Source: Candidatus Melainabacteria bacterium
GTDB taxonomy: Bacteria > Actinomycetota > Actinomycetes > Mycobacteriales > Pseudonocardiaceae
NCBI GenBank assembly: GCA_903970565.1
Contig: CAJCJE010000788.1
Span: 1-5,454 of the forward strand
DNA length: 5,454 bases
Direction: 5' to 3'
A program made the translations under genes and the position numbers. Positions 1 to 5,454 of this stretch are shown here, piece after piece (positions within the stretch are counted from its first letter, which is position 1; each line of letters begins with the position of its first letter). The notes under the pieces are model-generated. The model saw only the letters and a list, made by a program, of their open reading frames with translations. It had not been told where the DNA came from and did not search any database.

Positions 1-1123
1 GGGCGGCCTCGCTGGGCAGCTTGTGCCGGCGCGCGGTACGCGCGATCGACGCCGGCTCCCAGGTCGCCGCCTCCAGCAGGATGTCACTGGTGTCCGCGCG
101 GACCTCGGTACTCGCGCCGCCCATCACGCCGGCCAGGCCGATCGGTCCGCGCTCGTCGCAGACGACCATGTCGTCCGGGTCGAGAGTGCGCTCCACATCG
201 TCCAAAGTGGTTAGTTTCTCGCCAGGTTTCGCCCTGCGCACCACGATGTCGCCCTGCACCCGCGAGGCGTCGTAGGCGTGCAGCGGCTGACCGGTCTCCA
301 GCATCACGTAGTTGGTGATGTCCACCGCGAGCGAGATCGAGCGGATACCGGCCATCATCAGCCGGCGGGTGATCTGCAACGGCGTCGGCGCGGTCGGGTC
401 GACACCCATCACCCGGCGGGCCACGAACCGCGAACAGCCCCCCAGATCCTCGATGCTGACCGGCCAGGCCTCGCCCTCCCCCACCGGGATCTCGAACGCG
501 GCCGGGTCACGGAAACCGACGTTCAGCGCACATGCCAGCTCGCGCGCCAGGCCGCGCACGGAGAAGCAGTAGCCACGGTCCGGGGTGATGGACAGGTCGA
601 TCACGGTGTCGACGAGTTCGAGCAGCTCGACCGCGTCCGTGCCGGGGGCCGAGGAACCGCTGGGCAGCACCAGGATGCCGTCGTGGTCCTCGCCAAGACC
701 CAGCTCGCGCACCGAGCAGATCATGCCGTCGCTGACCCGGCCGTAGGTCTTGCGCGCGGTGATGGCGAAATCGCCGGGCAGCACGGCGCCGGGCAACGCG
801 ACCACGACGAGGTCGCCCTCGACGAAGTTGCGCGCGCCGCAGACGATGCCGCGCACCGCGTCGGGCACCTCGTCGTCCGCGTCGTCATCGCTGACGACCT
901 GCACCTGGCAGTAGCGGATCGGCTTCTTGAACTCGGTCAGTTCCTCGATCTCGCGCACCCGGCCGACCACGATCGGGCCGGTCACCCGACCCAGCTCGAT
1001 GATCTCCTCGACCTCGAGGCCAACCTGGATGAACGCATCCGCGAACCGCTGCGCGAGGGGAAGGTCGTCGTCGTAGACCGGCAACTCAAGCCGGTCGGCC
1101 AGCCAACTGACGGGAACTCGCAT
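1..1123 (-). CDS. pheT: Phenylalanyl-tRNA synthetase beta subunit, N-terminal part (cut by window edge)
   Basis: Beta subunit of the (alpha-beta)2 Phe-tRNA synthetase, which charges tRNA-Phe in the cytoplasm and hydrolyses mischarged Tyr-tRNA-Phe. Reading from the ATG at 1123, 374 residues are in the window and remain open at base 1; family members are about 800 residues, so a little under half is present. Residues 1-40 match the usual N-terminus (MRVPVSWLAD...). Residues about 42-155 are the EMAP-II/OB-fold tRNA-binding insert, with CGARNF (95-100) and ICSVRELGLG (135-144). From about 178 the B3/B4 editing domain follows, with SITPDRGYCFSVRGLAREL (178-196), NYVMLETGQPLHAYD (271-285, containing the editing-site His) and GVMGG (332-336). 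The B5, core and anticodon-binding domains lie outside. The gene starts 3 nt after the pheS stop (TGA-GCC-ATG), so translation is probably coupled. No frameshift was found when all visible codons were read. Confidence 0.96.
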   Translation of the reverse strand, partial: MRVPVSWLADRLELPVYDDDLPLAQRFADAFIQVGLEVEEIIELGRVTGPIVVGRVREIEELTEFKKPIRYCQVQVVSDDDADDEVPDAVRGIVCGARNFVEGDLVVVALPGAVLPGDFAITARKTYGRVSDGMICSVRELGLGEDHDGILVLPSGSSAPGTDAVELLELVDTVIDLSITPDRGYCFSVRGLARELACALNVGFRDPAAFEIPVGEGEAWPVSIEDLGGCSRFVARRVMGVDPTAPTPLQITRRLMMAGIRSISLAVDITNYVMLETGQPLHAYDASRVQGDIVVRRAKPGEKLTTLDDVERTLDPDDMVVCDERGPIGLAGVMGGASTEVRADTSDILLEAATWEPASIARTARRHKLPSEAA

Positions 1124-1126
1124 GGC

Positions 1127-2245
<1,119 letters not shown>

Positions 2246-2253
2246 TCACGTTC

Positions 2254-2274
2254 TACCGAATAGGGCATCCGGCA
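2254..2274 (-). other. Small hairpin in the methyltransferase-pheS gap
   Basis: In the minus-strand transcript TGCCGGAT and ATTCGGTA pair as an 8-bp stem with a 5-nt loop (GCCCT), including two G-U wobbles. Because of these wobbles the stem would be poorer in plus-strand RNA. No U-tract follows, so it is not a classical terminator. It sits 60 nt upstream of the pheS start and could be a processing or regulatory element, or chance. I see no T-box-like features in this 92-nt gap and no convincing promoter. Confidence 0.25.
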
Positions 2275-2286
2275 GACAGAATGATC

Positions 2287-3165
2287 CTAGGCGATCGACC
2301 CTGCTGCCCGCGCCCGCATTCCCGCGCGCTGGCCCCGGGCGCTGGCATAGAGGCAGACGGCGGCGGCCGTGCCGAGGTTCAGGCTTTCCGCAGCGCCGTA
2401 GATCGGTACCCGCAGGGCCAGTTCGGCGGCGGCCGAGGTGGCCGGATCGAGGCCGTGCGCCTCGCTGCCGAACAGCCACGCGGTCGGCTCGGCGAGCAGG
2501 CCGGTGTCGGCGGCGGCGTCGAGGTCGACGGTGGCGTGCGCGTCGGCCGCGACCAGTCGCAGGCCGGCCCCGGTGCAGGCGGCGAGTACGTCGGGGGTGC
2601 TGCGGGAGCGCGCGATCGGCAGGTGGAACAGGCTGCCGGCCGAGGACCGGACGGCCTTGCCGTTGTACGGATCGACCGAGTCACCCGCGAACAGCACCGC
2701 ATCGGCGCCGGCCGCGTCGGCCACCCGCAGTACGGTGCCGGCATTGCCCGGATCGGTGATGCCGACCAGCACCGCGACCAGTTTCGGCGTCCCGGACAGT
2801 GCCTGGGCGAGGTCGCGGTCGAGCAGCGCGCACAGCGCGACGACGCCCTGCGGGGTGACGGTGTCCGACAGCGCGGCGGCGGCCGATTCGGTGACCGGGG
2901 AGATCCGGGCGCCGAGTTCCTCGGCCCTGGCCAGCAACTCGGCCAGCCGGTGGCCGGCCCGCTCGGTGACGAACACCTCATGCAGCAGACCCGACCGGCT
3001 CTCCGCCAGGCGCACCGCGCATTCCAGCGCGTTGGCGCCCTCGGCGAGGAACCGGCCGGTCTTGTCCCGTTCGGCGCGCCGCGTCAGGCGGCGGGCGGCA
3101 GAAACCCGAGGCGTCCGTTCGGTGAAGGGCACGACCTCGGGCTCTGGGGTACCGCTGCGGCTCAA
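2287..3165 (-). CDS. SpoU/TrmH-family RNA 2'-O-ribose methyltransferase
   Basis: SPOUT-class, SAM-dependent methyltransferase expected to methylate a ribose 2'-OH in rRNA or tRNA; the target base cannot be read from sequence. It has 292 residues. Residues about 18-110 look like the L30e-like substrate-binding domain, with [17 protein letters not shown] (36-52), typical of this family. The trefoil-knot domain follows, with motif 1 [20 protein letters not shown] (136-155), motif 2 [11 protein letters not shown] (230-240) and motif 3 [18 protein letters not shown] (253-270), carrying the conserved Arg, Glu and Asn of active enzymes. Mycobacterial homologues in the same position downstream of rplT are called tsnR. 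The start is uncertain: TTG at 3165 overlaps the rplT stop as TTGA, suggesting translational coupling. An in-frame GTG at 3132 would remove 11 unconserved residues, but its GAGG is too close to be a good ribosome site. I prefer the TTG. Confidence 0.93.
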   Translation of the reverse strand: MSRSGTPEPEVVPFTERTPRVSAARRLTRRAERDKTGRFLAEGANALECAVRLAESRSGLLHEVFVTERAGHRLAELLARAEELGARISPVTESAAAALSDTVTPQGVVALCALLDRDLAQALSGTPKLVAVLVGITDPGNAGTVLRVADAAGADAVLFAGDSVDPYNGKAVRSSAGSLFHLPIARSRSTPDVLAACTGAGLRLVAADAHATVDLDAAADTGLLAEPTAWLFGSEAHGLDPATSAAAELALRVPIYGAAESLNLGTAAAVCLYASARGQRAGMRARAAGSIA

Positions 3166-3581
3166 ACCGACTCTTTTTCGCTGGATTCCTTCTGACCCGC
3201 CAACGGCTTGCCGTTGCTGTTGACCTCCGGCACGCTCTTGGCGGCCAGCTCGACCAGCGCGGCGAACGCGGTCGGGTCGCTCACCGCGAGTTCGGCGAGG
3301 ATCTTGCGGTCAACCTCGACACCGGCGATCTTGAGGCCCTGGATGAAGCGGTTGTACGTGAGGCCGTTCTCGCGGGCCGCGGCGTTGATACGGGTGATCC
3401 ACAGCTTGCGGAAATCGCCCTTGCGCGCCCGGCGGTCCCGGTAGGCGTAGGTGAGCGAGTGGAGCATCTGCTCCTTGGCCTTGCGGTACAGCCTCGAACG
3501 CTGGCCGCGGTAGCCGCTGGCCTGTTCAAGGGTCGAGCGGCGCTTCTTTTGGGCATTCACTGCCCGCTTGACGCGTGCCAC
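3162..3581 (-). CDS. rplT: 50S ribosomal protein L20
   Basis: L20 binds 23S rRNA early in assembly of the large subunit; in E. coli and Bacillus it also represses its own operon by binding mRNA. The protein has 139 residues. The N-terminal basic arm is [15 protein letters not shown] (1-15), followed by [15 protein letters not shown] (24-38) and the family signature [17 protein letters not shown] (54-70). The globular RNA-binding C-terminal domain runs to about residue 112. Residues 113-139 are an extra polar tail (ending [11 protein letters not shown]) beyond the roughly 117-residue E. coli protein; C-terminal tails of this sort are common in actinobacterial L20. It starts with GTG at 3581, with AGGA 7 nt upstream. 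The 113-nt gap to rpmI contains twin hairpins. The stop overlaps the methyltransferase start. Confidence 0.98.
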   Translation of the reverse strand: MARVKRAVNAQKKRRSTLEQASGYRGQRSRLYRKAKEQMLHSLTYAYRDRRARKGDFRKLWITRINAAARENGLTYNRFIQGLKIAGVEVDRKILAELAVSDPTAFAALVELAAKSVPEVNSNGKPLAGQKESSEKESV

Positions 3582-3644
3582 GGTTCCGTCCTGTCGATCT
3601 CGAGGGGCGCGGGAGTACTGCCCCGGTGTTCATGGGTGCGGGAT

Positions 3645-3693
3645 CGGGCCGCTGGTCGGCCCGGCAAGAGGCCACTGGTCGGCCCCGGCGAGA
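3645..3693 (-). repeat. Imperfect tandem repeat forming twin hairpins between rpmI and rplT
   Basis: Two adjacent units, 3647-3669 (23 nt) and 3670-3693 (24 nt), differ by one inserted C and two substitutions. On the plus strand each reads GGCC, then RCTGGTC, then GGCC with one or two further C, then GGCRAGA. In the minus-strand mRNA each unit folds. Hairpin A (3668-3686) has a 6-bp stem with one G-U pair and loop GACCAGT. Hairpin B (3645-3663) has a perfect 6-bp stem and loop GACCAGC. They start 8 nt after the rpmI stop codon and lie about 65 nt upstream of the rplT GTG. No U-tract follows. Possible roles are an L20-binding site, an mRNA processing or stability element, or a partial attenuator. 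Confidence 0.6.
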
Positions 3694-3694
3694 G

Positions 3695-3889
3695 TCAGCG
3701 ACCGAGTAGCCTGTTGACCCGGCTGACGTCGGCCTTGGCGACATCGGTCGTGCCGCTGAGGCGGCGGGTCATGCTGCTGGGCTTCTTCTCCAGAATGTGG
3801 CGCAGGCCGGCCTTCTGGCGCCGCAACTTGCCGGTGCCGGTGACCTTGATGCGCTTGGAAATCCCGCTGTGGGTCTTGTTCTTGGGCAT
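3695..3889 (-). CDS. rpmI: 50S ribosomal protein L35
   Basis: L35 is a small basic protein of the large ribosomal subunit. It has 64 residues, the normal length, with the family signature [20 protein letters not shown] (1-20), the basic stretch [19 protein letters not shown] (21-39) and the C-terminal helix region ending NRLLGR. The ATG at 3889 is chosen because it gives the conserved MPK N-terminus and is preceded by GAGGA with a 5-nt spacer; the open frame continues upstream to 4012, but those codons fall in the hairpin-filled gap and look unlike any L35. It lies 85 nt after infC and 113 nt before rplT, the classical infC-rpmI-rplT order. Confidence 0.97.
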   Translation of the reverse strand: MPKNKTHSGISKRIKVTGTGKLRRQKAGLRHILEKKPSSMTRRLSGTTDVAKADVSRVNRLLGR

Positions 3890-3906
3890 GTCCGTCCTCA
3901 TCCTTG

Positions 3907-3931
3907 CCCGACCGCGGTGAGCGCGATCGGG
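3907..3931 (-). promoter_or_regulatory. Second hairpin of the infC-rpmI gap, just upstream of the rpmI ribosome site
   Basis: In minus-strand RNA, CCCGATCGCG and CGCGGTCGGG pair as a continuous 10-bp stem (one U-G wobble) with loop CTCAC. It ends 17 nt before the rpmI ATG and 7 nt before the GAGGA motif, so it may affect ribosome access to rpmI. In E. coli, L20 represses rpmI-rplT by binding structured RNA upstream of rpmI; a similar role here is an inference from position only. Confidence 0.5.
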
Positions 3932-3937
3932 TGCTGT

Positions 3938-3972
3938 TCGTGGTGCTGGCGTGGTTTGCGCCAGCACCACGA
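3938..3972 (-). terminator. Strong 14-bp hairpin directly after infC (terminator-like or attenuator, no U-tract)
   Basis: Perfect inverted repeat: TCGTGGTGCTGGCG, a 7-nt loop (CAAACCA in the RNA), then CGCCAGCACCACGA. The stem begins 2 nt after the infC UGA. The downstream sequence (ACAGCACCCG) has no run of U, so it is not a canonical intrinsic terminator, though actinobacterial terminators often lack U-tracts. Since rpmI and rplT follow, complete termination is unlikely. Partial attenuation, a processing site or 3'-end protection of the infC message are the alternatives. A ribosome finishing infC would cover the stem, so folding could depend on infC translation. Confidence 0.6.
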
Positions 3973-3974
3973 GA

Positions 3975-4619
3975 TCACTCCTCGCCGGTACCGGCCGTTG
4001 CCTGTTCGGCAACGGCGGAGGGCGCTTCGGCGTCGTCCGCCGAGCTCGTCTCCGTCTTGGGGCGCGGCTTGAGGTTCTTGTGCGGTGCGAGAACCATGAT
4101 CATGTTCCGGCCGTCCAGCTTCGGAGCGGCCTCGACAAAACCCAGTTCAGCGACATCTTCGGCCAGCCTCGCCAGCAGGCGGGAGCCGAGCTCGGGCCGG
4201 GACTGCTCACGACCACGGAACATGATGGTCACCTTGACCTTGTTCCCGTGATTGAGGAAGCGGGCCACATGGCCCTTCTTCGTCTCGTAGTCGTGTGAGT
4301 CGATCTTCGGACGGAGCTTCTGTTCCTTGATGACGGTGAACTGCTGGTTCTTGCGCGACTCGCGTGCTTTCTGCGCGCTCTCGTACTTGAACTTGCCGTA
4401 GTCCATGAGCCTGGCCACGGGCGGGCGCGCCAACGGAGCGACCTCGACCAGGTCGAGGTCCGATTCCTGGGCGAGCCGAAGCGCATCGTCGATGCGGACG
4501 ATGCCAACCTGCTCCCCGTCCGGGCCGACGAGTCGGACCTCGGGAACGCGGATGCGGTCGTTGATACGCGGCTCAGTGCTGGTGTTGTTACGCGAGTCGC
4601 TGCGCGGTTCGGGGCTGAT
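3975..4619 (-). CDS. infC: Translation initiation factor IF-3, with apparent ATC start codon
   Basis: IF-3 binds the 30S subunit, keeps subunits apart and rejects initiation at non-standard start codons. From the ATC at 4619 it has 214 residues. Residues about 18-87 are the N-terminal domain, with [20 protein letters not shown] (18-37), LDLVEVAP (55-62) and [12 protein letters not shown] (69-80). The linker and C-terminal domain follow, with [17 protein letters not shown] (101-117), [16 protein letters not shown] (130-145) and [13 protein letters not shown] (169-181). A low-complexity acidic/Ala/Thr tail (186-214) follows, typical of actinobacteria. Start choice: the frame has a TAG at 4656-4658, and no ATG, GTG, TTG or CTG occurs before the middle of the N-terminal domain (first CTG at 4451, first TTG at 4433). 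The ATC at 4619 sits 7 nt after GGAGG. Starting at the TTG would delete most of IF3-N. The exact first residue is inferred; the coding frame is certain. Confidence 0.93.
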   Translation of the reverse strand: MSPEPRSDSRNNTSTEPRINDRIRVPEVRLVGPDGEQVGIVRIDDALRLAQESDLDLVEVAPLARPPVARLMDYGKFKYESAQKARESRKNQQFTVIKEQKLRPKIDSHDYETKKGHVARFLNHGNKVKVTIMFRGREQSRPELGSRLLARLAEDVAELGFVEAAPKLDGRNMIMVLAPHKNLKPRPKTETSSADDAEAPSAVAEQATAGTGEE

Positions 4620-4720
4620 GGGGCCTCCTCCATTAGAGGTTGTTTCCTGCGCGACCTACGGCGCACGGAGAGGCCCTGCAACGGCAACAGGCCCCGCCGC
4701 CTTCTCAGGCATACGGGGCC
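4620..4720 (-). promoter_or_regulatory. Structured 5' leader of infC with possible Shine-Dalgarno sequestration
   Basis: Minus-strand RNA elements in order: a hairpin at 4690-4720; a segment GGGCCTC at 4670-4676; a small 5-bp hairpin TGCGC/GCGCA at 4648-4665; and the ribosome site GGAGGAGG at 4624-4631. The hairpin has arms GGCCCCG and CGGGGCC, an inner GCCT/AGGC stem and a GAGA (GNRA) tetraloop. GGGCCTC can pair with GAGGCCC (4621-4627), extended by three more pairs across a bulge, hiding the Shine-Dalgarno. The 3' arm of the first hairpin (GGGGCCT, 4689-4695) can instead pair with AGGCCCC (4620-4626), so alternative folds exist. A local CCTCT/GGAGG pairing (4627-4639) is a third. The complementarities are seen directly; regulation is inferred, and G+C-rich DNA gives such matches fairly readily. 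Confidence 0.45.
4624..4631 (-). promoter_or_regulatory. Ribosome binding site of infC deciding the ATC start
   Basis: GGAGGAGG in the minus strand gives two overlapping perfect Shine-Dalgarno cores. The upstream GGAGG leaves a 7-nt spacer (AGGCCCC) to ATC at 4617-4619, ideal for initiation there. An ATG at 4631-4633 overlaps the site itself and is out of the infC frame, so it cannot start IF3. Confidence 0.75.
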
Positions 4721-4732
4721 AGCTTCCTACCG

Positions 4733-4761
4733 ATCATCCACAGGCGCGCGAGCACCGTGAA
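4733..4761 (-). promoter_or_regulatory. Candidate sigma-70-like promoter for the infC operon
   Basis: TTCACG (4756-4761) and GATGAT (4733-4738) are separated by 17 nt, each matching 4 of 6 positions of the TTGACA/TATAAT consensus. Initiation would fall near 4726, giving a leader of about 107 nt that begins just before the GNRA hairpin. The match is weak and this is only a candidate. Confidence 0.25.
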
Positions 4762-4765
4762 CACT

Positions 4766-4791
4766 CCGGAAACCGCTGGTAGCGGCTCCGG
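4766..4791. repeat. Inverted repeat in the infC / DUF1844 divergent region
   Basis: On the plus strand CCGGAAACCGCT, GGT, AGCGGCTCCGG form two nested arms (CCGCT/AGCGG and CCGGA/TCCGG) separated by small bulges. In minus-strand RNA it would fold as 5 bp plus 6 bp around one bulged U. It lies immediately upstream of the candidate infC -35 box, so it could be a protein-binding dyad rather than an RNA hairpin. Confidence 0.35.
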
Positions 4792-4803
4792 GACCGGACC
4801 CGG

Positions 4804-4817
4804 CCATCCTGGGATGG
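4804..4817. repeat. Short perfect dyad CCATCC-TG-GGATGG, possible operator
   Basis: Two 6-bp arms in perfect inverted symmetry with a 2-bp centre, in the 271-bp region between divergent infC and the DUF1844 gene. The spacing suits a dimeric DNA-binding protein better than an RNA hairpin, since a 2-nt loop is too short. No known operator is recognised. Confidence 0.3.
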
Positions 4818-4890
4818 ATCGGGTGGGAGCAGGACTCCACTTGCCGCCCCCGCGCAGGCGGAGGCTGGTCGCACGTGGAATGGTAGCAGA

Positions 4891-5292
4891 GTGTCCGAGT
4901 ACTCGTCGTCAAGCCCGCTGTCAACACCCGCAACGCCCTCGATCGACCCGGCGGAGTCCGCCGAGGAGGTCGAGATCCGCGACCTCGCCGACGTGCCCAG
5001 CGTCGAGGTGATCAGCCGGGCCGCGGTGATGCTGATGTCCGCGGCGGCCGAACGGCTCGGACTGGCCGAGGCCGATCCGGACCACGCGCCGCACCGCGAT
5101 CTCGACGAGGCCCGTCGGCTGATCACCGGTCTTGCCGGCCTGGTCACGTCGGTCTCGGAATACCTCGGACCGCACGCGGCGCCGATCAGGGACGGGCTAC
5201 AGGCGCTGCAACGCGCCTTCCGCGAGGCGTCGGTGGTGCCGGACGCGCCGGGCGCCGGCCCCGGTGAGAAGTACACCGGTCCGGTCTACTGA
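4891..5292 (+). CDS. DUF1844 family protein of unknown function
   Basis: A 133-residue soluble protein. The N-terminus (1-28) is Ser/Pro/Ala/Glu-rich and probably disordered. The core (about 33-113) is predicted largely helical and matches the DUF1844 pattern as I remember it: DVPSVEVISRAAVMLMSAAA (34-53), LGL (56-58), DLDEARRLITGLAGLVTSVS (70-89) and a final helix LQALQRAFREA (103-113). The tail is Gly/Pro-rich and ends KYTGPVY. There is no signal peptide or membrane segment. The family has no established biochemical role; a DUF1844 gene next to infC is a recurring arrangement in actinobacteria to my knowledge. The start is GTG at 4891; no clear Shine-Dalgarno is seen just upstream (the nearest purine-rich stretch, GGCGGAGG, is over 20 nt away), so a leaderless message is possible. 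It is divergent from infC across 271 bp. Confidence 0.88.
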   Translation: MSEYSSSSPLSTPATPSIDPAESAEEVEIRDLADVPSVEVISRAAVMLMSAAAERLGLAEADPDHAPHRDLDEARRLITGLAGLVTSVSEYLGPHAAPIRDGLQALQRAFREASVVPDAPGAGPGEKYTGPVY

Positions 5293-5353
5293 TTCCGCTG
5301 GTCCGGCCGTTGGTCAGGCAGCGGAGCGGAGCACGTCGGCGGGTTGCGCGAAC

Positions 5354-5454
5354 TCAGCGGGTTCGGCGGGCGGAGGAGGACCGGCCGTTGGCCTGGTTGC
5401 CGGTGGGCCTGCCCTGCCGGCGGACCGGACGACGGGAGGGCGTGTCGGGCGGCA
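5354..5454 (-). CDS. Probable C-terminal end of a convergent, unidentified gene (partial)
   Basis: An open frame enters from the right edge on the minus strand and ends at TGA (5354-5356). The visible 32 residues contain nine Arg and several Ser, Gly and Pro (PSRRPVRRQGRPTG ... SARRTR), a basic disordered tail such as RNA-binding proteins often carry. Support for coding: 29 of 32 sense codons end in G or C, whereas the neighbouring minus frame, also open, has a clearly lower share (about 72 percent). No family can be assigned. It would converge on the DUF1844 gene with 61 bp between the stops; I see no clear bidirectional terminator there. Confidence 0.4.
   Translation of the reverse strand, partial: PPDTPSRRPVRRQGRPTGNQANGRSSSARRTR

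Noticed and set aside
2281..3195. Plus-strand open frame of 304 codons opposite the RNA methyltransferase
   Set aside because: Gly/Arg/Gln-rich antisense shadow; the minus strand has all SPOUT motifs.
3890..4012. N-terminal extension of rpmI to 4012 (105 residues)
   Set aside because: Those codons fall in the hairpin-rich gap and the infC 3' end; L35 is about 64 residues and starts MPK at 3889.
4229..4687. Minus-strand 152-codon frame overlapping infC and its leader in another frame, including ATG at 4633 in the infC ribosome site
   Set aside because: Arg/Ser-rich shadow of infC; its ATG overlaps the Shine-Dalgarno and cannot produce IF3 without a frameshift.
5303..5391. Direct repeat CCGGCCGTTGG at 5303-5313 and 5381-5391 (a 10-base version also at 3991-4000)
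   Set aside because: Short, and in G+C-rich sequence; one copy lies in a coding frame and one near the end of infC, with no repeat-element structure around them.

Overview
The window is high-GC actinobacterial DNA. Nearly every real codon ends in G or C, and GTG, TTG and apparently ATC serve as start codons. Protein content and gene order (DUF1844 gene / infC-rpmI-rplT-RNA methyltransferase-pheS-pheT) fit a member of the Mycobacteriales. Nocardia or a close relative is my best guess from protein flavour, but the sequence alone does not prove the genus.

Layout: almost the whole window is one minus-strand translation operon, read right to left. It starts with a structured 5' leader (about 4620-4726). 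Then come infC (IF3, 3975-4619), rpmI (L35, 3695-3889), rplT (L20, 3162-3581), a SpoU/TrmH-type RNA 2'-O-ribose methyltransferase (2287-3165, overlapping rplT by 4 nt), pheS (1127-2194) and pheT (N-terminal 374 residues, running off the left edge). On the plus strand, divergent from infC, lies a DUF1844 gene (4891-5292). At the right edge a short Arg-rich frame (5354-5454, minus) looks like the C-terminal end of a convergent gene.

The genes share one theme: ribosome assembly (L20, L35), initiation fidelity (IF3), RNA modification (methyltransferase) and charging of tRNA-Phe (PheS/PheT). The protein-coding content is ordinary and well conserved, and I see no mobile element, CRISPR array, defence system or tRNA/rRNA gene.

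The interesting material is at the RNA level. (1) The infC frame has no ATG, GTG, TTG or CTG codon between its upstream in-frame stop and the conserved IF3 domain. The only well-placed start is ATC behind a perfect GGAGGAGG, consistent with IF3 autoregulation through a non-canonical start codon. (2) The infC leader can form a GNRA-capped hairpin and contains two segments complementary to the infC Shine-Dalgarno region, a possible switch. (3) The 85-nt infC-rpmI gap is almost filled by two strong hairpins (14 bp and 10 bp). (4) The rpmI-rplT gap carries a tandem repeat whose units each fold into a hairpin with nearly the same loop. These could be L20/L35/IF3 control sites or attenuators; that is inference.
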